Positions 55,683 to 64,000 of a DNA stretch of 64,000 nucleotides are shown piece by piece. How positions within the stretch are numbered: position 1 is the first letter of the stretch; each line of letters begins with the position of its first letter. A model generated the notes under the pieces. That model searched no databases and was not told where the DNA came from. It saw only the letters and a program-made list of their open reading frames with translations. Origin of the DNA: CAZQVN01 sp964596775 (GTDB lineage: Bacteria > Eisenbacteria > RBG-16-71-46 > JABDJR01 > JAWXBZ01); the NCBI GenBank assembly GCA_964596775.1, contig CAZQVN010000007.1:1-64000 (forward strand), written 5' to 3'. The position numbers were made by a program, and so were the translations under genes.

Positions 55683-56306
55683 ATGCTGCGTCGATTCCCC
55701 GCCGCCTCAGCGGCCCTGTTCGCGGCCGCTCTTCTGGCTGTTCTCCCGGCCGACGTCCATGCCGGGACCTGGTTCGACCTCGGCCTGGCCCGGCACGACA
55801 CGCTGCGGGCCGAACAGGACCCGCGCACGCTCGAAGTGTTTCCTCCGAGCGCCTTCGGCGTGTTTCCCCGGGGCAGCTGGGTCTGGCAGGAAATCAACCT
55901 GGCTCCCTGCAGCGAACTGCGCTGGCCCGGCCAGGTGTGCGGAACGTTCGTCCGGGGCTTCCGGATCGAGTTCAACGACGGAGGCTGCGGTTGCGGGGGT
56001 TACGTGGAGCGGTCCTCCACGCTCCGGCTGGCCTGGGATCCCGCGGCGCTGGCCGAAAGAGGAATACCGGCTTCGCGGCTGCGCCTCGTCTTCAACTACA
56101 ACCCGCCCGTGAGCATCTACAACATCCCGGGCAGCCGTGCCTGGGGGCCGGTCGAGGGCGCGGTTCCCGATGTCGTGAATCACTGGTTCGAGATTCCGGT
56201 TGCCGGCGACATCCTGGGAATCCGGGAATACGCGATCGTGACCGACGACTTCGTTCCGACCCTCGCGGTCACGTGGAGCCGCATCAAGTCCCTGTATGAC
56301 CGCTGA
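55683..56306 (+). CDS. Secreted protein of unknown function
   Basis: 207 residues with a signal peptide (SAALFAAALLAVLPADVHA). The mature part is predicted beta-rich and has five cysteines, three of them in NDGGCGCGG and LAPC contexts. I recognise no family. It overlaps the following barrel-like gene by 11 bases, so the two likely act together at the envelope. It is divergent from nrnA with a 60-base gap. ATG at 55683 is preceded by TAGGAT, which could be either a -10 box or a weak ribosome site. Confidence 0.65.
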   Translation: MLRRFPAASAALFAAALLAVLPADVHAGTWFDLGLARHDTLRAEQDPRTLEVFPPSAFGVFPRGSWVWQEINLAPCSELRWPGQVCGTFVRGFRIEFNDGGCGCGGYVERSSTLRLAWDPAALAERGIPASRLRLVFNYNPPVSIYNIPGSRAWGPVEGAVPDVVNHWFEIPVAGDILGIREYAIVTDDFVPTLAVTWSRIKSLYDR

Positions 56307-57288
56307 CCCGGCCACCGGCCGGGTCGGAGCGATTCTTCGTCTGCGGGCTGCCGGCCGCCGTTTCGCGCTTCCGGCCTGTCTCGCCGTCGGACTTTTCCTC
56401 GCCCCCGCCGCGCGCGGCCAGGGGTGCTGCACTCCGGGATCGAGCCCGCTCGGCGGCCTGTCGGGGTCGCTTCCCGCCCCCGGCGACGTTCAACTCGGCG
56501 CGTGGATGGAGTCGTTTCATCTCGACCAGGCGTATCGCGGCCCGGAAAAGGTCACGGAGGTCAACAGGCGCGAGGGTCACGTGGCGCGGATCGCCGTGTT
56601 CGCCCGCATCGGCCTGCCGGCCGGCACGGCACTCCTCGTGGAGTGGCCCTACGAAATCCGCGGCCGCGACCAGGTCATCCGGACCGAGTCGCAGAACCTC
56701 GAGTTCGATTTCGACAACCGGGCGCCCGGCGACCTCTCCACGATGCTGCTCGTAACGGTCTGGCCGCGGAACGGCGTGTCCCCCTGGGGGCTGGAGGCCG
56801 GCGCCGGAATCAAGTGGGCCAACGGCTCCGTGGACCGCACCGATGACGGGCGCTTTCTTCCGGTGGAACTCCAGAGCGGCACCGGCTCCGTGGATCCGCT
56901 CCTGTCGCTCTCGGCGCGACGCGCCTGGGCAGAGTGGTCGATCCAGGCCGCGGCGATCACCCGGATCGCCACGACGGGGCGCAACGAGTACCGGTTCGGC
57001 TCGGAGTGGAACGTGGTCACCGGCGTTCACTGGGCCGCCCACCGGAACGTGGCGCTGGGCGCCGATGCGCGGCTTCGTCACGCTGCCCCCGATGAAATCG
57101 GCGGACGCGTACCGCAGAACACGGGAGGCACGCGACTCTTGGCCGGGCCGCGGCTGACGGGCACGATCCGGCCCGTCCGGCTCCAGGCCTACGGCGCCCT
57201 GCTCCTGCCCGTCCGACAGGACCTGAAGGGGACGCAACTCGGTGTGAGCCGGCAGTTCCTCGTCGGGCTGACCTGGCCGGCGGGTTGA
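56296..57288 (+). CDS. Putative outer-membrane beta-barrel protein
   Basis: 330 residues. Signal peptide (FALPACLAVGLFLAPAARG) followed by a mature start QGCCTPGSSPLGGLSG with paired cysteines. The remainder alternates hydrophobic and polar residues in short strands (VARIAVFARIGLPAGTALLV, STMLLVTVWPRNGV, WSIQAAAITRIATTGRNEY), as in 10-14 strand barrels of the transporter/porin kind. It ends in a strand, VSRQFLVGLTW. No precise family is claimed. It is coupled to the upstream secreted protein. Confidence 0.65.
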   Translation: MTADPATGRVGAILRLRAAGRRFALPACLAVGLFLAPAARGQGCCTPGSSPLGGLSGSLPAPGDVQLGAWMESFHLDQAYRGPEKVTEVNRREGHVARIAVFARIGLPAGTALLVEWPYEIRGRDQVIRTESQNLEFDFDNRAPGDLSTMLLVTVWPRNGVSPWGLEAGAGIKWANGSVDRTDDGRFLPVELQSGTGSVDPLLSLSARRAWAEWSIQAAAITRIATTGRNEYRFGSEWNVVTGVHWAAHRNVALGADARLRHAAPDEIGGRVPQNTGGTRLLAGPRLTGTIRPVRLQAYGALLLPVRQDLKGTQLGVSRQFLVGLTWPAG

Positions 57289-57372
57289 TCCGGGGGACCG
57301 CGAAGCCACGCATGACTGTCGGCCCGGCTCACCCGGAACGGACGGGGCGGGCAACGGCTCGCGGGTAGACCC

Positions 57373-58233
57373 TCAGCCGAGTATGGCCACCAGGACTCCG
57401 GCCAGGATCAGGCCGACACCGGCCAGCCCGGATGCGTCCAGGCGCTCCCCCAGCCACACGGAAGCGATCATCCAGGCAAAGACCGGTTCCGCCGCGTAGA
57501 TCAGCGCCGCGCGCGTGGCCGTGGTCCGGGCCTGGAACCGGGTGACGCCGATCAGCGTCACGACCGTGACCGGAACGGTGACCGCCAGGCCGATCGTCAG
57601 GCCGGGATGCCAGTGAAACTCCCGCGCCGCCGCCGGAACCGCCAGCGCCGCGGCGCAGCCGGCCATGAACAACGCCTGGAACGCGATGTACGGCTCGCTG
57701 TCGCCGTTCACGGTGAACGCTTCCAGGTAGACGATGTAGAACGCGTAGGCGGCGGCAGTGCAGAGGGTCAGCGCGTCGCCGACCTCGAAATGGCCGAGAT
57801 CGGGACGGGTCATCAGGAAAAGCCCGGACAGGCTCAGCAGCACCCCGGCCATGACGCGGAGGCCGGGAGTGCGGCGGCGGATGACCACGTAGATCATCGG
57901 TACGATCACGACGGACAGGCCGGTGAGAAACGCCGAGCGGGTGGCCGAGGTCGTCTCCAGGCCGAACGCCTGGAACGCGTAGGACGCGAAGAGAAGGCCG
58001 CCGAGGACGGCCCCCCGCCCGCGGATCGCCGCGAGGCCGCGCACGGAGCGGCGACCGAGCAGCAGGAACAGGAGCGGAATCGTCAATCCGAACCGGAGCG
58101 CCATGAACACCATGGCGTCCGTTTCGGCCACCGCGGCCTTGATGGCCGGAAACGTGGCCCCCCAGCCGGCGGTGACGAGAAGCAGAACAAGATCCGCGGT
58201 CCGGTGCCCCGAAGGGGGACCGCCACCCGTCAC
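57373..58233 (-). CDS. EamA/DMT-family transporter
   Basis: 286 residues with ten predicted membrane segments in two EamA repeats (TADLVLLLVTAGWGATFPAIKA at the first, and LTLCTAAAYAFYIVYLEA at the second). Members export amino acids, nucleosides or metabolites; the substrate cannot be told. GTG start overlaps the nuoI stop (GTGA), an unexpected coupling. It ends 84 bases from the convergent barrel gene. Confidence 0.88.
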   Translation of the reverse strand: MTGGGPPSGHRTADLVLLLVTAGWGATFPAIKAAVAETDAMVFMALRFGLTIPLLFLLLGRRSVRGLAAIRGRGAVLGGLLFASYAFQAFGLETTSATRSAFLTGLSVVIVPMIYVVIRRRTPGLRVMAGVLLSLSGLFLMTRPDLGHFEVGDALTLCTAAAYAFYIVYLEAFTVNGDSEPYIAFQALFMAGCAAALAVPAAAREFHWHPGLTIGLAVTVPVTVVTLIGVTRFQARTTATRAALIYAAEPVFAWMIASVWLGERLDASGLAGVGLILAGVLVAILG

Positions 58234-58688
58234 GACGCGCTGTAATCCTTGAGAAGAATGGACTTCGTGTAGATGAGCGAGTCGAGCTTCGGGCCGTTCA
58301 GCTCGTACCGGGAGGACATCCGGATCGCATCCACCGGGCAGGCCTCCTCGCAGAAGCCGCAGTTGATGCAGCGCCCCATGTGGATCGAAAAACTGACCGG
58401 GTAGCGCTCCTTGGCGCGGTCCGTTTCATCGGCCTGCAGCTGGATGGCCAGCGGCGGGCAGACGACGGCGCACAGTCCGCAGGCCACGCAGCGCTCCGAA
58501 CCGTCCGGGTTCGGCACAAGCTTCGGGTAGCCGCGGAACCGCGGCGGCATGGACCACTTTTCCTCCGGATACTTCATCGTCGACGGCTTCGTGAAGAATT
58601 CCTTCAGCGTGACGCCGTATCCCTTGACGATTTCCGGGAGGATGAAGCGCCCGCCGGGATCGGGCGCCTTCCGTGTCGGCTCGGCCAT
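58230..58688 (-). CDS. nuoI: NADH-quinone oxidoreductase subunit I
   Basis: 152-residue iron-sulphur protein that carries clusters N6a and N6b of complex I. Two 2[4Fe-4S] motifs are seen: CVACGLCAVVCPPLA and CINCGFCEEACPVDA. The context SERCVACGLC...IDMGRCIN-type spacing and the GYPKLVPNPDG lead are typical of NuoI. ATG at 58688 has GGAGG upstream. It directly follows nuoG; nuoH, which normally lies between them, is missing here. Confidence 0.94.
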   Translation of the reverse strand: MAEPTRKAPDPGGRFILPEIVKGYGVTLKEFFTKPSTMKYPEEKWSMPPRFRGYPKLVPNPDGSERCVACGLCAVVCPPLAIQLQADETDRAKERYPVSFSIHMGRCINCGFCEEACPVDAIRMSSRYELNGPKLDSLIYTKSILLKDYSAS

Positions 58689-58690
58689 GA

Positions 58691-60697
58691 TCAGCCCTCC
58701 CCTTTTCCGGTGGACGACAGGGCCCACGCGGGATTCCACGCGCGGCCGTTCGGCCGCAGCAGGCCGTAGTTCATCCCCTCGTAGCCGGCTCCCGCCCGCG
58801 ACAGGTCGCGGAAGACGTCCACGGGAGATCCGGAGCGGACCTCGCCGCCCGCCAGCCGCTCGACGCGGGCCAGGAACTGCGCCGGGTGCCACACCCCTTC
58901 CGGCCCGGGCACTGCGCGGCGCAGCAGCAGCACACGGTGATCCGGCGCGGTGACGGTTCCGTCCACCTCGGCCATCGACGGGGCCGGCAGGACCAGCCGC
59001 GCTTTCTCGTGATGCGGCGCGGGCAGGATGTCGAACGCCGTGATCCGGCCGGCCTTGCCGAGCGCGGCGGCCACGTCCGGACTGAACGTCCAGGGACGGC
59101 CGGAATTGAACACGAGCACGCCGGCGATCGATCCGTCGGCGATCCCCTTGAGGATCCCCGCCCGGTCCCGCCCGGGAGCGGCGGCGGCGGCGTAGCCCGG
59201 CCCGAACGCCGGCGCGAAGCCGGCATCCCAGGCGCCGTTCGTGTTGCCGGCATCGTCGAGCACGAGAATCGTGAACGAGGGATGGGCGGCCAGAAACTCC
59301 CGGGCCGCCTCGAGGCAGTTTTCGTTGCGGATGCCGGCGTTCAGAACGAGGACGCCGCGCTCCGCCTTCGCCACCTCCGGCGCACCGGCCAGGCCGGCGA
59401 GGAACGCCGCTTCACCGTCCGCCGCGACGGCCGTCTTCCGGAACGCCTCGGCATCGAGTCCACCGGGCGCCGTGGTGCCGAGGAGCAGTCGCGCGCCGAG
59501 CGTGCGGACGGCCTTGCGGACCCGCAGCGACAGCACGGGGTGCGAGGCCTCCAGGTTGCCGCCGACCTGGACGATCAGGTCGGCCCGGTCGAGCCCGGCC
59601 ACGGCCGGCAGCATCCTCCCGGACTTGAGCAGGGCCACGCGTGCCGGCGACAGTTCCGGGCCGCCGATCCCCGTATCCAGCAGGAGATCGGACGTCCTGA
59701 GAACGCCGCGGGCAAAGCGCTGCAGTGCGAAGTATTCCTCGTTCGTGGAATGCGGAGCTGCGATCACCGCCCAGGATCCCTTGTCGTCCCTGATCGCGGA
59801 TGCGAAATCGTGGGCCGCTTCCTCCCACGAGGCGGAACCGTCCGCCGCCGTCGAGCCCTTGAGGCGCGGCATGGAAAGCCGGGCCGCGTCGTTGACGAAA
59901 TTGATGTCGAACCGCCCGCGGTCGCACAGCCAGTAGTCGTTGACGTCCGTGTTCGGCCGCGCGGTCATCCTCTGCATCACGCCGCGCTTCGACCAGAGCG
60001 TGTTGCTGCAGCCAAGCGAACAGGCCGTGCAGGTGGATTCCACGGCCGTCATTTCCCAGGGCCGGCTCTTGAAACGGAACTCCCGCGTCGTCAGCGAACC
60101 GACCGGGCACACATCGGCGAGGTTGCCTGAAAACGGATCGGTGAGCTCCTGCCCGTGCGGCACGTCGATTTCCGTCTTGACGCCGCGGTTGACGAGCATC
60201 AGCTGGTCGGAGCCGGAGATGTCCTGGGTGAACCGGGTGCAGCGCCAGCAGAGAATGCAGCGCTCCGCGTCGAAGACGATGTGCTCGCCGAGCACCTTCC
60301 GCTTCGGCCGGTTGACCTTCGGATCGCGGAGCCGGCTGCCGCCGTTGCGCATGTTGTAGGTGACGTCCTGGAGCGGGCACTCGCCCCCCTTGTCGCAGAT
60401 CGGGCAGTCAAGGGGATGGTTGAGCAGCCAGAACTCCACGGTCCCCGACCTGGCCTTCCTTGCCGCGGGGGTTTCGGTGTACACCTCCATCCCTTCGCGG
60501 ACGGGCGTGGAGCAGGCGGTCTGGAGCTTCGGCATCCCCTTGACTTCCACCTGGCAGATGCGGCACACGGCCACGACCTTCATGCCCGGGTGATAGCACA
60601 TGTAGGGGAGGTCGATGCCGTGCTTGAGCGCCGCCTCCAGAACCGTGGCGCTGGCCGGAACCTCGAGTTCCTGGTCGTTGATCTTGATCTTCACCAT
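58691..60697 (-). CDS. nuoG: NADH-quinone oxidoreductase subunit G
   Basis: 668 residues. The N-terminal [2Fe-2S] site uses C34, C45, C48 and C62; the His-Cys [4Fe-4S] site uses H94, C98, C101 and C107 (HPLDCPICDKGGEC). A further [4Fe-4S] site is in RCILCWRCTR, and an extra one may be formed by CTACSLGC in the molybdopterin-like domain. The C-terminal molybdopterin-oxidoreductase-like domain follows and is shorter than in Escherichia coli NuoG (about 900 residues). ATG at 60697; gap to nuoD 13 bases. Confidence 0.94.
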   Translation of the reverse strand: MVKIKINDQELEVPASATVLEAALKHGIDLPYMCYHPGMKVVAVCRICQVEVKGMPKLQTACSTPVREGMEVYTETPAARKARSGTVEFWLLNHPLDCPICDKGGECPLQDVTYNMRNGGSRLRDPKVNRPKRKVLGEHIVFDAERCILCWRCTRFTQDISGSDQLMLVNRGVKTEIDVPHGQELTDPFSGNLADVCPVGSLTTREFRFKSRPWEMTAVESTCTACSLGCSNTLWSKRGVMQRMTARPNTDVNDYWLCDRGRFDINFVNDAARLSMPRLKGSTAADGSASWEEAAHDFASAIRDDKGSWAVIAAPHSTNEEYFALQRFARGVLRTSDLLLDTGIGGPELSPARVALLKSGRMLPAVAGLDRADLIVQVGGNLEASHPVLSLRVRKAVRTLGARLLLGTTAPGGLDAEAFRKTAVAADGEAAFLAGLAGAPEVAKAERGVLVLNAGIRNENCLEAAREFLAAHPSFTILVLDDAGNTNGAWDAGFAPAFGPGYAAAAAPGRDRAGILKGIADGSIAGVLVFNSGRPWTFSPDVAAALGKAGRITAFDILPAPHHEKARLVLPAPSMAEVDGTVTAPDHRVLLLRRAVPGPEGVWHPAQFLARVERLAGGEVRSGSPVDVFRDLSRAGAGYEGMNYGLLRPNGRAWNPAWALSSTGKGEG

Positions 60698-60710
60698 GTA
60701 GGCATGAACC

Positions 60711-61907
60711 TCAGCGGTCGATTTCGCCGAGAACGATGTCCAGGCTGCCGATCACCGCGATCACGTCGGCGATGAGGCGCCCTTCCACCATCCGCGGCAG
60801 GGATTGCAGGTTGATAAAGGACGGCGAGCGGATCTGCAGCCGGTACGGAAGATGCGTGCCGTCGCCGATGATGAAGAAACCGAGCTCTCCCTTCGGATTC
60901 TCGATCGCCGAGTAGATCTCCCCTTTCGGGGCCTTGACCCCCTCGCAGGCGAACTTGAAATGGTAGATCAGCTCCTCCATCGAGGAGTACACGCGGTCCT
61001 TCGGCGGATAGGAAATCCGGGGATCGTCCACATTGACCGGTCCGGACGGAATCTTCTGCACGATCTGCTTCAGGATGGTCAGGCTCTCGCGCATTTCCTG
61101 GATGCGGACCCAGTAGCGGTCGTACACATCCCCCGCCGTGGACGTGACCACGTTGAAGTCGAGCTCGGGATAGACGAGATACGGCCGGTCGCGGCGGACA
61201 TCCCACTGGACGCCGGACGCGCGGAGCGCCGGGCCGGTCAGTCCCATGTCGATGGCTTCGGAGGCGGAAATCACGCCGATGTCGCGGGTGCGCTTGATCC
61301 AGATCCGGTTCTTGGAGAGCAGGCGCTCGTAGTCGTCGATCTTCGGCCCCATCGCGTCGACGAAGCGGTCGACCATCGGCAGGAATCCTTCCGGAAGGTC
61401 GGCCATGACGCCGCCGATCCGGGTGAACGACGTGGTCATCCGCGCGCCGGTCAGCCTCTCGTAGAGGTTGTAGATCTCCTCGCGCTCGCGGAACGTGTAG
61501 AAGAACATCGACATGGCGCCGACGTCGAGGGCCCAGGTGCCCACTCCGAGAAGATGCGCGGACACGCGGGCCAGCTCCGCGCAGAGAACGCGGATCCACT
61601 GCGCGCGCGGCGGCGGGGTGATTCCGAGAAGCTTCTCGACGGCCTGGATGTAGGCCACGTTGTTCGACAGCGGCGCCAGGTAGTCGAGGCGGTCGGTGTA
61701 CGGAATGAACTGGTGGAATGTCTTGGCCTCGGCGATCTTCTCGTAGCCGCGGTGGAGATAGCCCATGACCGGCGTGGCCTTGACCACGATCTCGCCGTCG
61801 AGTTCGAGGATGATCCGGAGCACGCCATGGGTGGACGGGTGCTGCGGCCCCATGTTGACCGTCATGGTCTGCTGGCGGGCGCCCTGCGCGGGGGTGGCGA
61901 TGCTCAC
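60711..61907 (-). CDS. nuoD: NADH-quinone oxidoreductase subunit D
   Basis: 49-kDa-type subunit at the quinone site. It begins TVNMGPQHPSTHGVLRII and has the tyrosine/histidine-rich quinone region MGYLHRGYEKIAE, then YTDRLDYLAPLSNN and the C-terminal VIAVIGSLDIVLGEIDR. About 398 residues. No NuoC part is fused to its N-terminus. GTG start one base after the nuoB stop. Confidence 0.95.
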   Translation of the reverse strand: MSIATPAQGARQQTMTVNMGPQHPSTHGVLRIILELDGEIVVKATPVMGYLHRGYEKIAEAKTFHQFIPYTDRLDYLAPLSNNVAYIQAVEKLLGITPPPRAQWIRVLCAELARVSAHLLGVGTWALDVGAMSMFFYTFREREEIYNLYERLTGARMTTSFTRIGGVMADLPEGFLPMVDRFVDAMGPKIDDYERLLSKNRIWIKRTRDIGVISASEAIDMGLTGPALRASGVQWDVRRDRPYLVYPELDFNVVTSTAGDVYDRYWVRIQEMRESLTILKQIVQKIPSGPVNVDDPRISYPPKDRVYSSMEELIYHFKFACEGVKAPKGEIYSAIENPKGELGFFIIGDGTHLPYRLQIRSPSFINLQSLPRMVEGRLIADVIAVIGSLDIVLGEIDR

Positions 61908-61908
61908 G

Positions 61909-62577
61909 TCACTGACCGGGGGTTTCCGACTGGGTGATGGAGCGCGGGCCGGTCAGCGTCGGCCGCTCCTTGGGTCGGGGGCCGGGAGCCTGGGCGTGCA
62001 GGCGCGCGAGCTTGTCGTAGAACAGCTGGTCCAGCGACCACTCCGCTTCCGTCACCTGGCGCTCGTCGTGATGAACGTTCCCCTCCTTGATCAGCTTCTG
62101 CACATGCTGGAGCGCGGAGAGCAGATTTTCCGGGCGGGGCGGGCAACCGGGAACGTACACGTCGACCGGAACGATTTCCTGGAGCCCCTGCACGACGGCG
62201 TAGGTGTGGTACATGCCGCCGGTGCACAGGCAGGTGCCCATGGCGATCACCCACTTCGGCTCCGGCATCTGGTCGTAGATGCGCCGGACGACCGGCGCCA
62301 TCTTTTTCGTCAGCGTGCCGGCGGTGATCATCAGGTCCGCCTGGCGCGGCGAAAACCGGAGCACCTCGGAGCCGAACCGGCCCATGTCGTAGCGGGCGGC
62401 CGCAGTGGCCATCATCTCGATGGCGCAGCAGGAGATGCCCATCGGCATCGGCCAGAGCGAATTGCGCCGGGCCCAGTTCAGGGCGAAGTCCAGCTTCGTC
62501 ACCAGGACGCGGCTGAGAACTTCCTTTTCGAGATCTTCCGGATTCTGTTCCGGCGTATTGTCCAGCGTGTATTTCAT
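61909..62577 (-). CDS. nuoB: NADH-quinone oxidoreductase subunit B
   Basis: Carries the N2 [4Fe-4S] cluster next to the quinone. Ligand cysteines are in GISCCAIEMMA, MGTCLCTGGMY and VPGCPPRPENLL. About 222 residues from the ATG at 62577; the C-terminus has a ~50-residue Pro/Arg-rich tail after the core. The in-frame codon at 62613 lies inside the promoter. First gene of the nuoB-D-G-I cluster. Confidence 0.95.
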   Translation of the reverse strand: MKYTLDNTPEQNPEDLEKEVLSRVLVTKLDFALNWARRNSLWPMPMGISCCAIEMMATAAARYDMGRFGSEVLRFSPRQADLMITAGTLTKKMAPVVRRIYDQMPEPKWVIAMGTCLCTGGMYHTYAVVQGLQEIVPVDVYVPGCPPRPENLLSALQHVQKLIKEGNVHHDERQVTEAEWSLDQLFYDKLARLHAQAPGPRPKERPTLTGPRSITQSETPGQ

Positions 62578-62584
62578 GCGGCCG

Positions 62585-62613
62585 AGTATAGAAATTTGTG
62601 AAAAAAAGTACAA
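62585..62613 (-). promoter_or_regulatory. Promoter of the nuoB-D-G-I cluster
   Basis: TTGTAC, 17 bases (with a T7 run), TATACT (five of six). The -10 ends seven bases before the nuoB ATG, so the mRNA would be leaderless. No Shine-Dalgarno sequence is present. Confidence 0.6.
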
Positions 62614-62641
62614 GCAAGGAAGAGTTCGGCTTGCGGCGGCT

Positions 62642-63199
62642 TCAGCCGGCCCGGATCCAGGCCCTGAACCCGACCAGCGCCAGCAGCCCGAGGATCGTCC
62701 GAAGGGTCGGCCACTCCTGCGTCAGCGCGGTTGCCGTGACCACCGGGCCCCTGACCCCGGCGTTCCGCCCATCGCGGAAGGACCGCCAGGCCGCCCCCCA
62801 CTCCTCTTCGAGAAAGAGATCCTCGCGACGGGTGAACAACCCGTACTGAATCAGGAACAGGGCCCCGAACAGGAGCGGAAACCAGGGAAGAAACGCGCGT
62901 GACGCCACGAGAAACCCGGCACAGAGGAGCAGGTTGCCGGCATACAGGGGATGGCGCAGCAGCGCGTAGGGGCCGGACGTGACCAGAACCGGAGCGCGCA
63001 GCGACCGTCCGCGCGAGTGCGCGCCGATGTGGGACACCGCCCACACGCGGAGAGCCTCGCCGGCGAGGATCAGCCCTGCTCCGAGCAGGAAGGACAGCGT
63101 GGACGGTCGCGCTCCCCAGACGAGCAGGACGGCAAACGGAACCGCGGTGACCCCGCGGTTCCGGAACAGCCACCCGCCGAGCCGGGCAACGAACGTCAG
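62642..63199 (-). CDS. Isoprenylcysteine carboxyl methyltransferase-like membrane protein
   Basis: About 185 residues with four to five membrane segments. The signature GPYALLRHPLYAGNLL is that of the ICMT/PEMT methyltransferases, followed by EEWGAAWRSF (the EEYxxY-like end). The open frame has no ATG, GTG or TTG at a sensible place. The first likely codon is CTG at 63199, which overlaps the stop of the upstream gene (CTGA), so translation by coupling at a CTG start, or an error in this region, must be considered. Substrate unknown. Confidence 0.75.
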   Translation of the reverse strand: MTFVARLGGWLFRNRGVTAVPFAVLLVWGARPSTLSFLLGAGLILAGEALRVWAVSHIGAHSRGRSLRAPVLVTSGPYALLRHPLYAGNLLLCAGFLVASRAFLPWFPLLFGALFLIQYGLFTRREDLFLEEEWGAAWRSFRDGRNAGVRGPVVTATALTQEWPTLRTILGLLALVGFRAWIRAG

Positions 63200-64000
63200 G
63201 GGGCGACCGTCGTGCCGGTTCTGAGGATCTTGAGGGTTCGGACGTGCCCTCCGCCCGACAGGCGGACGAAGTAGAGGCCGGGCGGTGCGGCGCTTCCGTT
63301 GGCGAAGGTGCCGTCCCAGGCGGCGTGCCCGCCCGCGTCCGAGCGGAGTTCCCGCACGAAGCGGCCCGCCGCATCGAGGATCCGAGCCGTGAACGCCGCC
63401 GCTTCCGTTCCGGGAACATGCGTGAAGATGATCGAGCCTCCGAACGGGTTCGGGCTCGCGAACCAGTCCGCCGGCAGCGGCACGGGCGGTGCCGCGCTCC
63501 GCACGGTGAAGTTCGCCGGCCCCGCGGTGGACACGATGCCGAGATCGTCGATGAGATCCACCGTCCATGTGTAGTTCCCCGGAGCCAGGTTCAACAACAG
63601 GTTCGGGCCGGGGGACTCGTGCACGAGCGGCCCCGACGCTTCAGGATCGCCGGAGTCCAGCCGGACGATGAATCGCCCCGCGGGTCCGGGCCGCGGATCT
63701 TCCCACGAAAGCCGGACCGCGGCGAGTCCGCCGGCCGGATCCGTATCGTCCACGACGGCATCCGCCTGGGCGAAGGACACCGGCGGCAGGACCCGGATCC
63801 TCCTGCGGACGGGAACCCGCTCCGCCGTGCGCACGGCCCCGCTCCGCCAGACGATGGTCACCCGGTCGACCGTTTCGCTCTCTCCCAGCCCGAACCACGC
63901 CTCGAGCGGGGCCATGGAACAGAATCCGGCGCCGGCGAGGATCTCGCGAAATGTCGTGTGCCCCCCCGCCTCGACGGACACGCAGGCACCGACCGCATCC
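63196..64000 (-). CDS. Secreted ASPIC/UnbV-type protein, C-terminal part (N-terminus outside window)
   Basis: At least 268 residues, still open at the right edge. The visible start VSVEAGGHTTFREILAGAGF ... AWFGLGESETVDRVTIVWRSG is the ASPIC/UnbV domain, normally found after FG-GAP/VCBS repeats in secreted proteins. A beta-sandwich domain with VRLSWEDP and YTWTVDLIDD follows, then the C-terminal FlgD/type-IX-like domain (ASPNPFGGSIIF ... GLYFVRLSGGGHVRTLKIL). Probably extracellular. The GTG at 63981 is unlikely to be the true start because the domain begins upstream. Confidence 0.85.
   Translation of the reverse strand, partial: DAVGACVSVEAGGHTTFREILAGAGFCSMAPLEAWFGLGESETVDRVTIVWRSGAVRTAERVPVRRRIRVLPPVSFAQADAVVDDTDPAGGLAAVRLSWEDPRPGPAGRFIVRLDSGDPEASGPLVHESPGPNLLLNLAPGNYTWTVDLIDDLGIVSTAGPANFTVRSAAPPVPLPADWFASPNPFGGSIIFTHVPGTEAAAFTARILDAAGRFVRELRSDAGGHAAWDGTFANGSAAPPGLYFVRLSGGGHVRTLKILRTGTTVAP

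Noticed and set aside
57289..57372. Terminator between the convergent barrel and EamA genes
   Set aside because: No hairpin with a T-run could be found in the 84-base gap.

Overview
The window is GC-rich (about two thirds G+C by eye) and very densely coded. It comes from a Gram-negative bacterial chromosome. Nearly everything reads on the minus strand, with many 4-base ATGA/GTGA/TTGA overlaps. Outer-membrane genes (TamA/TamB-like pair, several beta-barrels, lipoproteins) show a diderm cell. Two secreted proteins end in a YPNPF-type FlgD/type-IX-like C-terminal domain, which is typical of the FCB superphylum and of candidate lineages such as Eisenbacteria, Krumholzibacteriota or Latescibacterota. 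That placement is inferred from gene content only; no 16S rRNA is present.

Layout, right to left in the direction of transcription. 62.6-64.0 kb: C-terminal part of a secreted ASPIC/UnbV-type protein and a membrane methyltransferase. 58.2-62.6 kb: a partial complex I cluster nuoB-nuoD-nuoG-nuoI, coupled to an EamA transporter. 55.7-57.3 kb: two plus-strand envelope genes of unknown role. 51.2-55.6 kb: nrnA-hrcA-grpE-dnaJ-rsmE. 44.9-51.1 kb: rpsU-mutS2-dnaG-rpoD, an expanded macromolecular-synthesis operon. 43.1-44.9 kb: two tRNAs, a zinc-ribbon coiled-coil protein, RNase HI and the RNase P RNA gene. 42.7-43.0 kb: a plus-strand zinc-ribbon protein that shares a bidirectional terminator with rnpB.

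36.2-42.4 kb is an envelope operon behind one good promoter: a metalloprotease/TolB-propeller/beta-barrel protein, a BamB-like lipoprotein, a PEGA protein and an NHL-repeat lipoprotein. 32.2-36.1 kb: recJ and rel. 29.3-32.2 kb (plus strand): a secreted copper-radical-oxidase-like protein with a kelch domain inserted in its propeller. 27.2-29.2 kb: a Dtd-Maf fusion and mtnA.

5.4-27.1 kb is an almost gap-free run of 18 genes that starts at a strong promoter: rplM-rpsI-rpsB-tsf-pyrH-frr-uppS-cdsA-dxr-GT4-rseP-tamA-tamB-pcrA-gatC-gatA-gatB-purD. It joins translation, isoprenoid/phospholipid/cell-wall precursor synthesis, outer-membrane assembly, DNA repair, tRNA-dependent amidation and purine synthesis. 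0-5.3 kb: tsaC, a low-molecular-weight phosphatase, ilvE, glyA and a polytopic membrane protein cut by the left edge.

Most genes are conserved housekeeping genes. The unusual material is the nested copper-oxidase/kelch protein, the Dtd-Maf fusion, the protease-barrel protein and its operon, the reduced nuo cluster, an RG/GY-rich tail on PcrA, and several transcription units that look leaderless.
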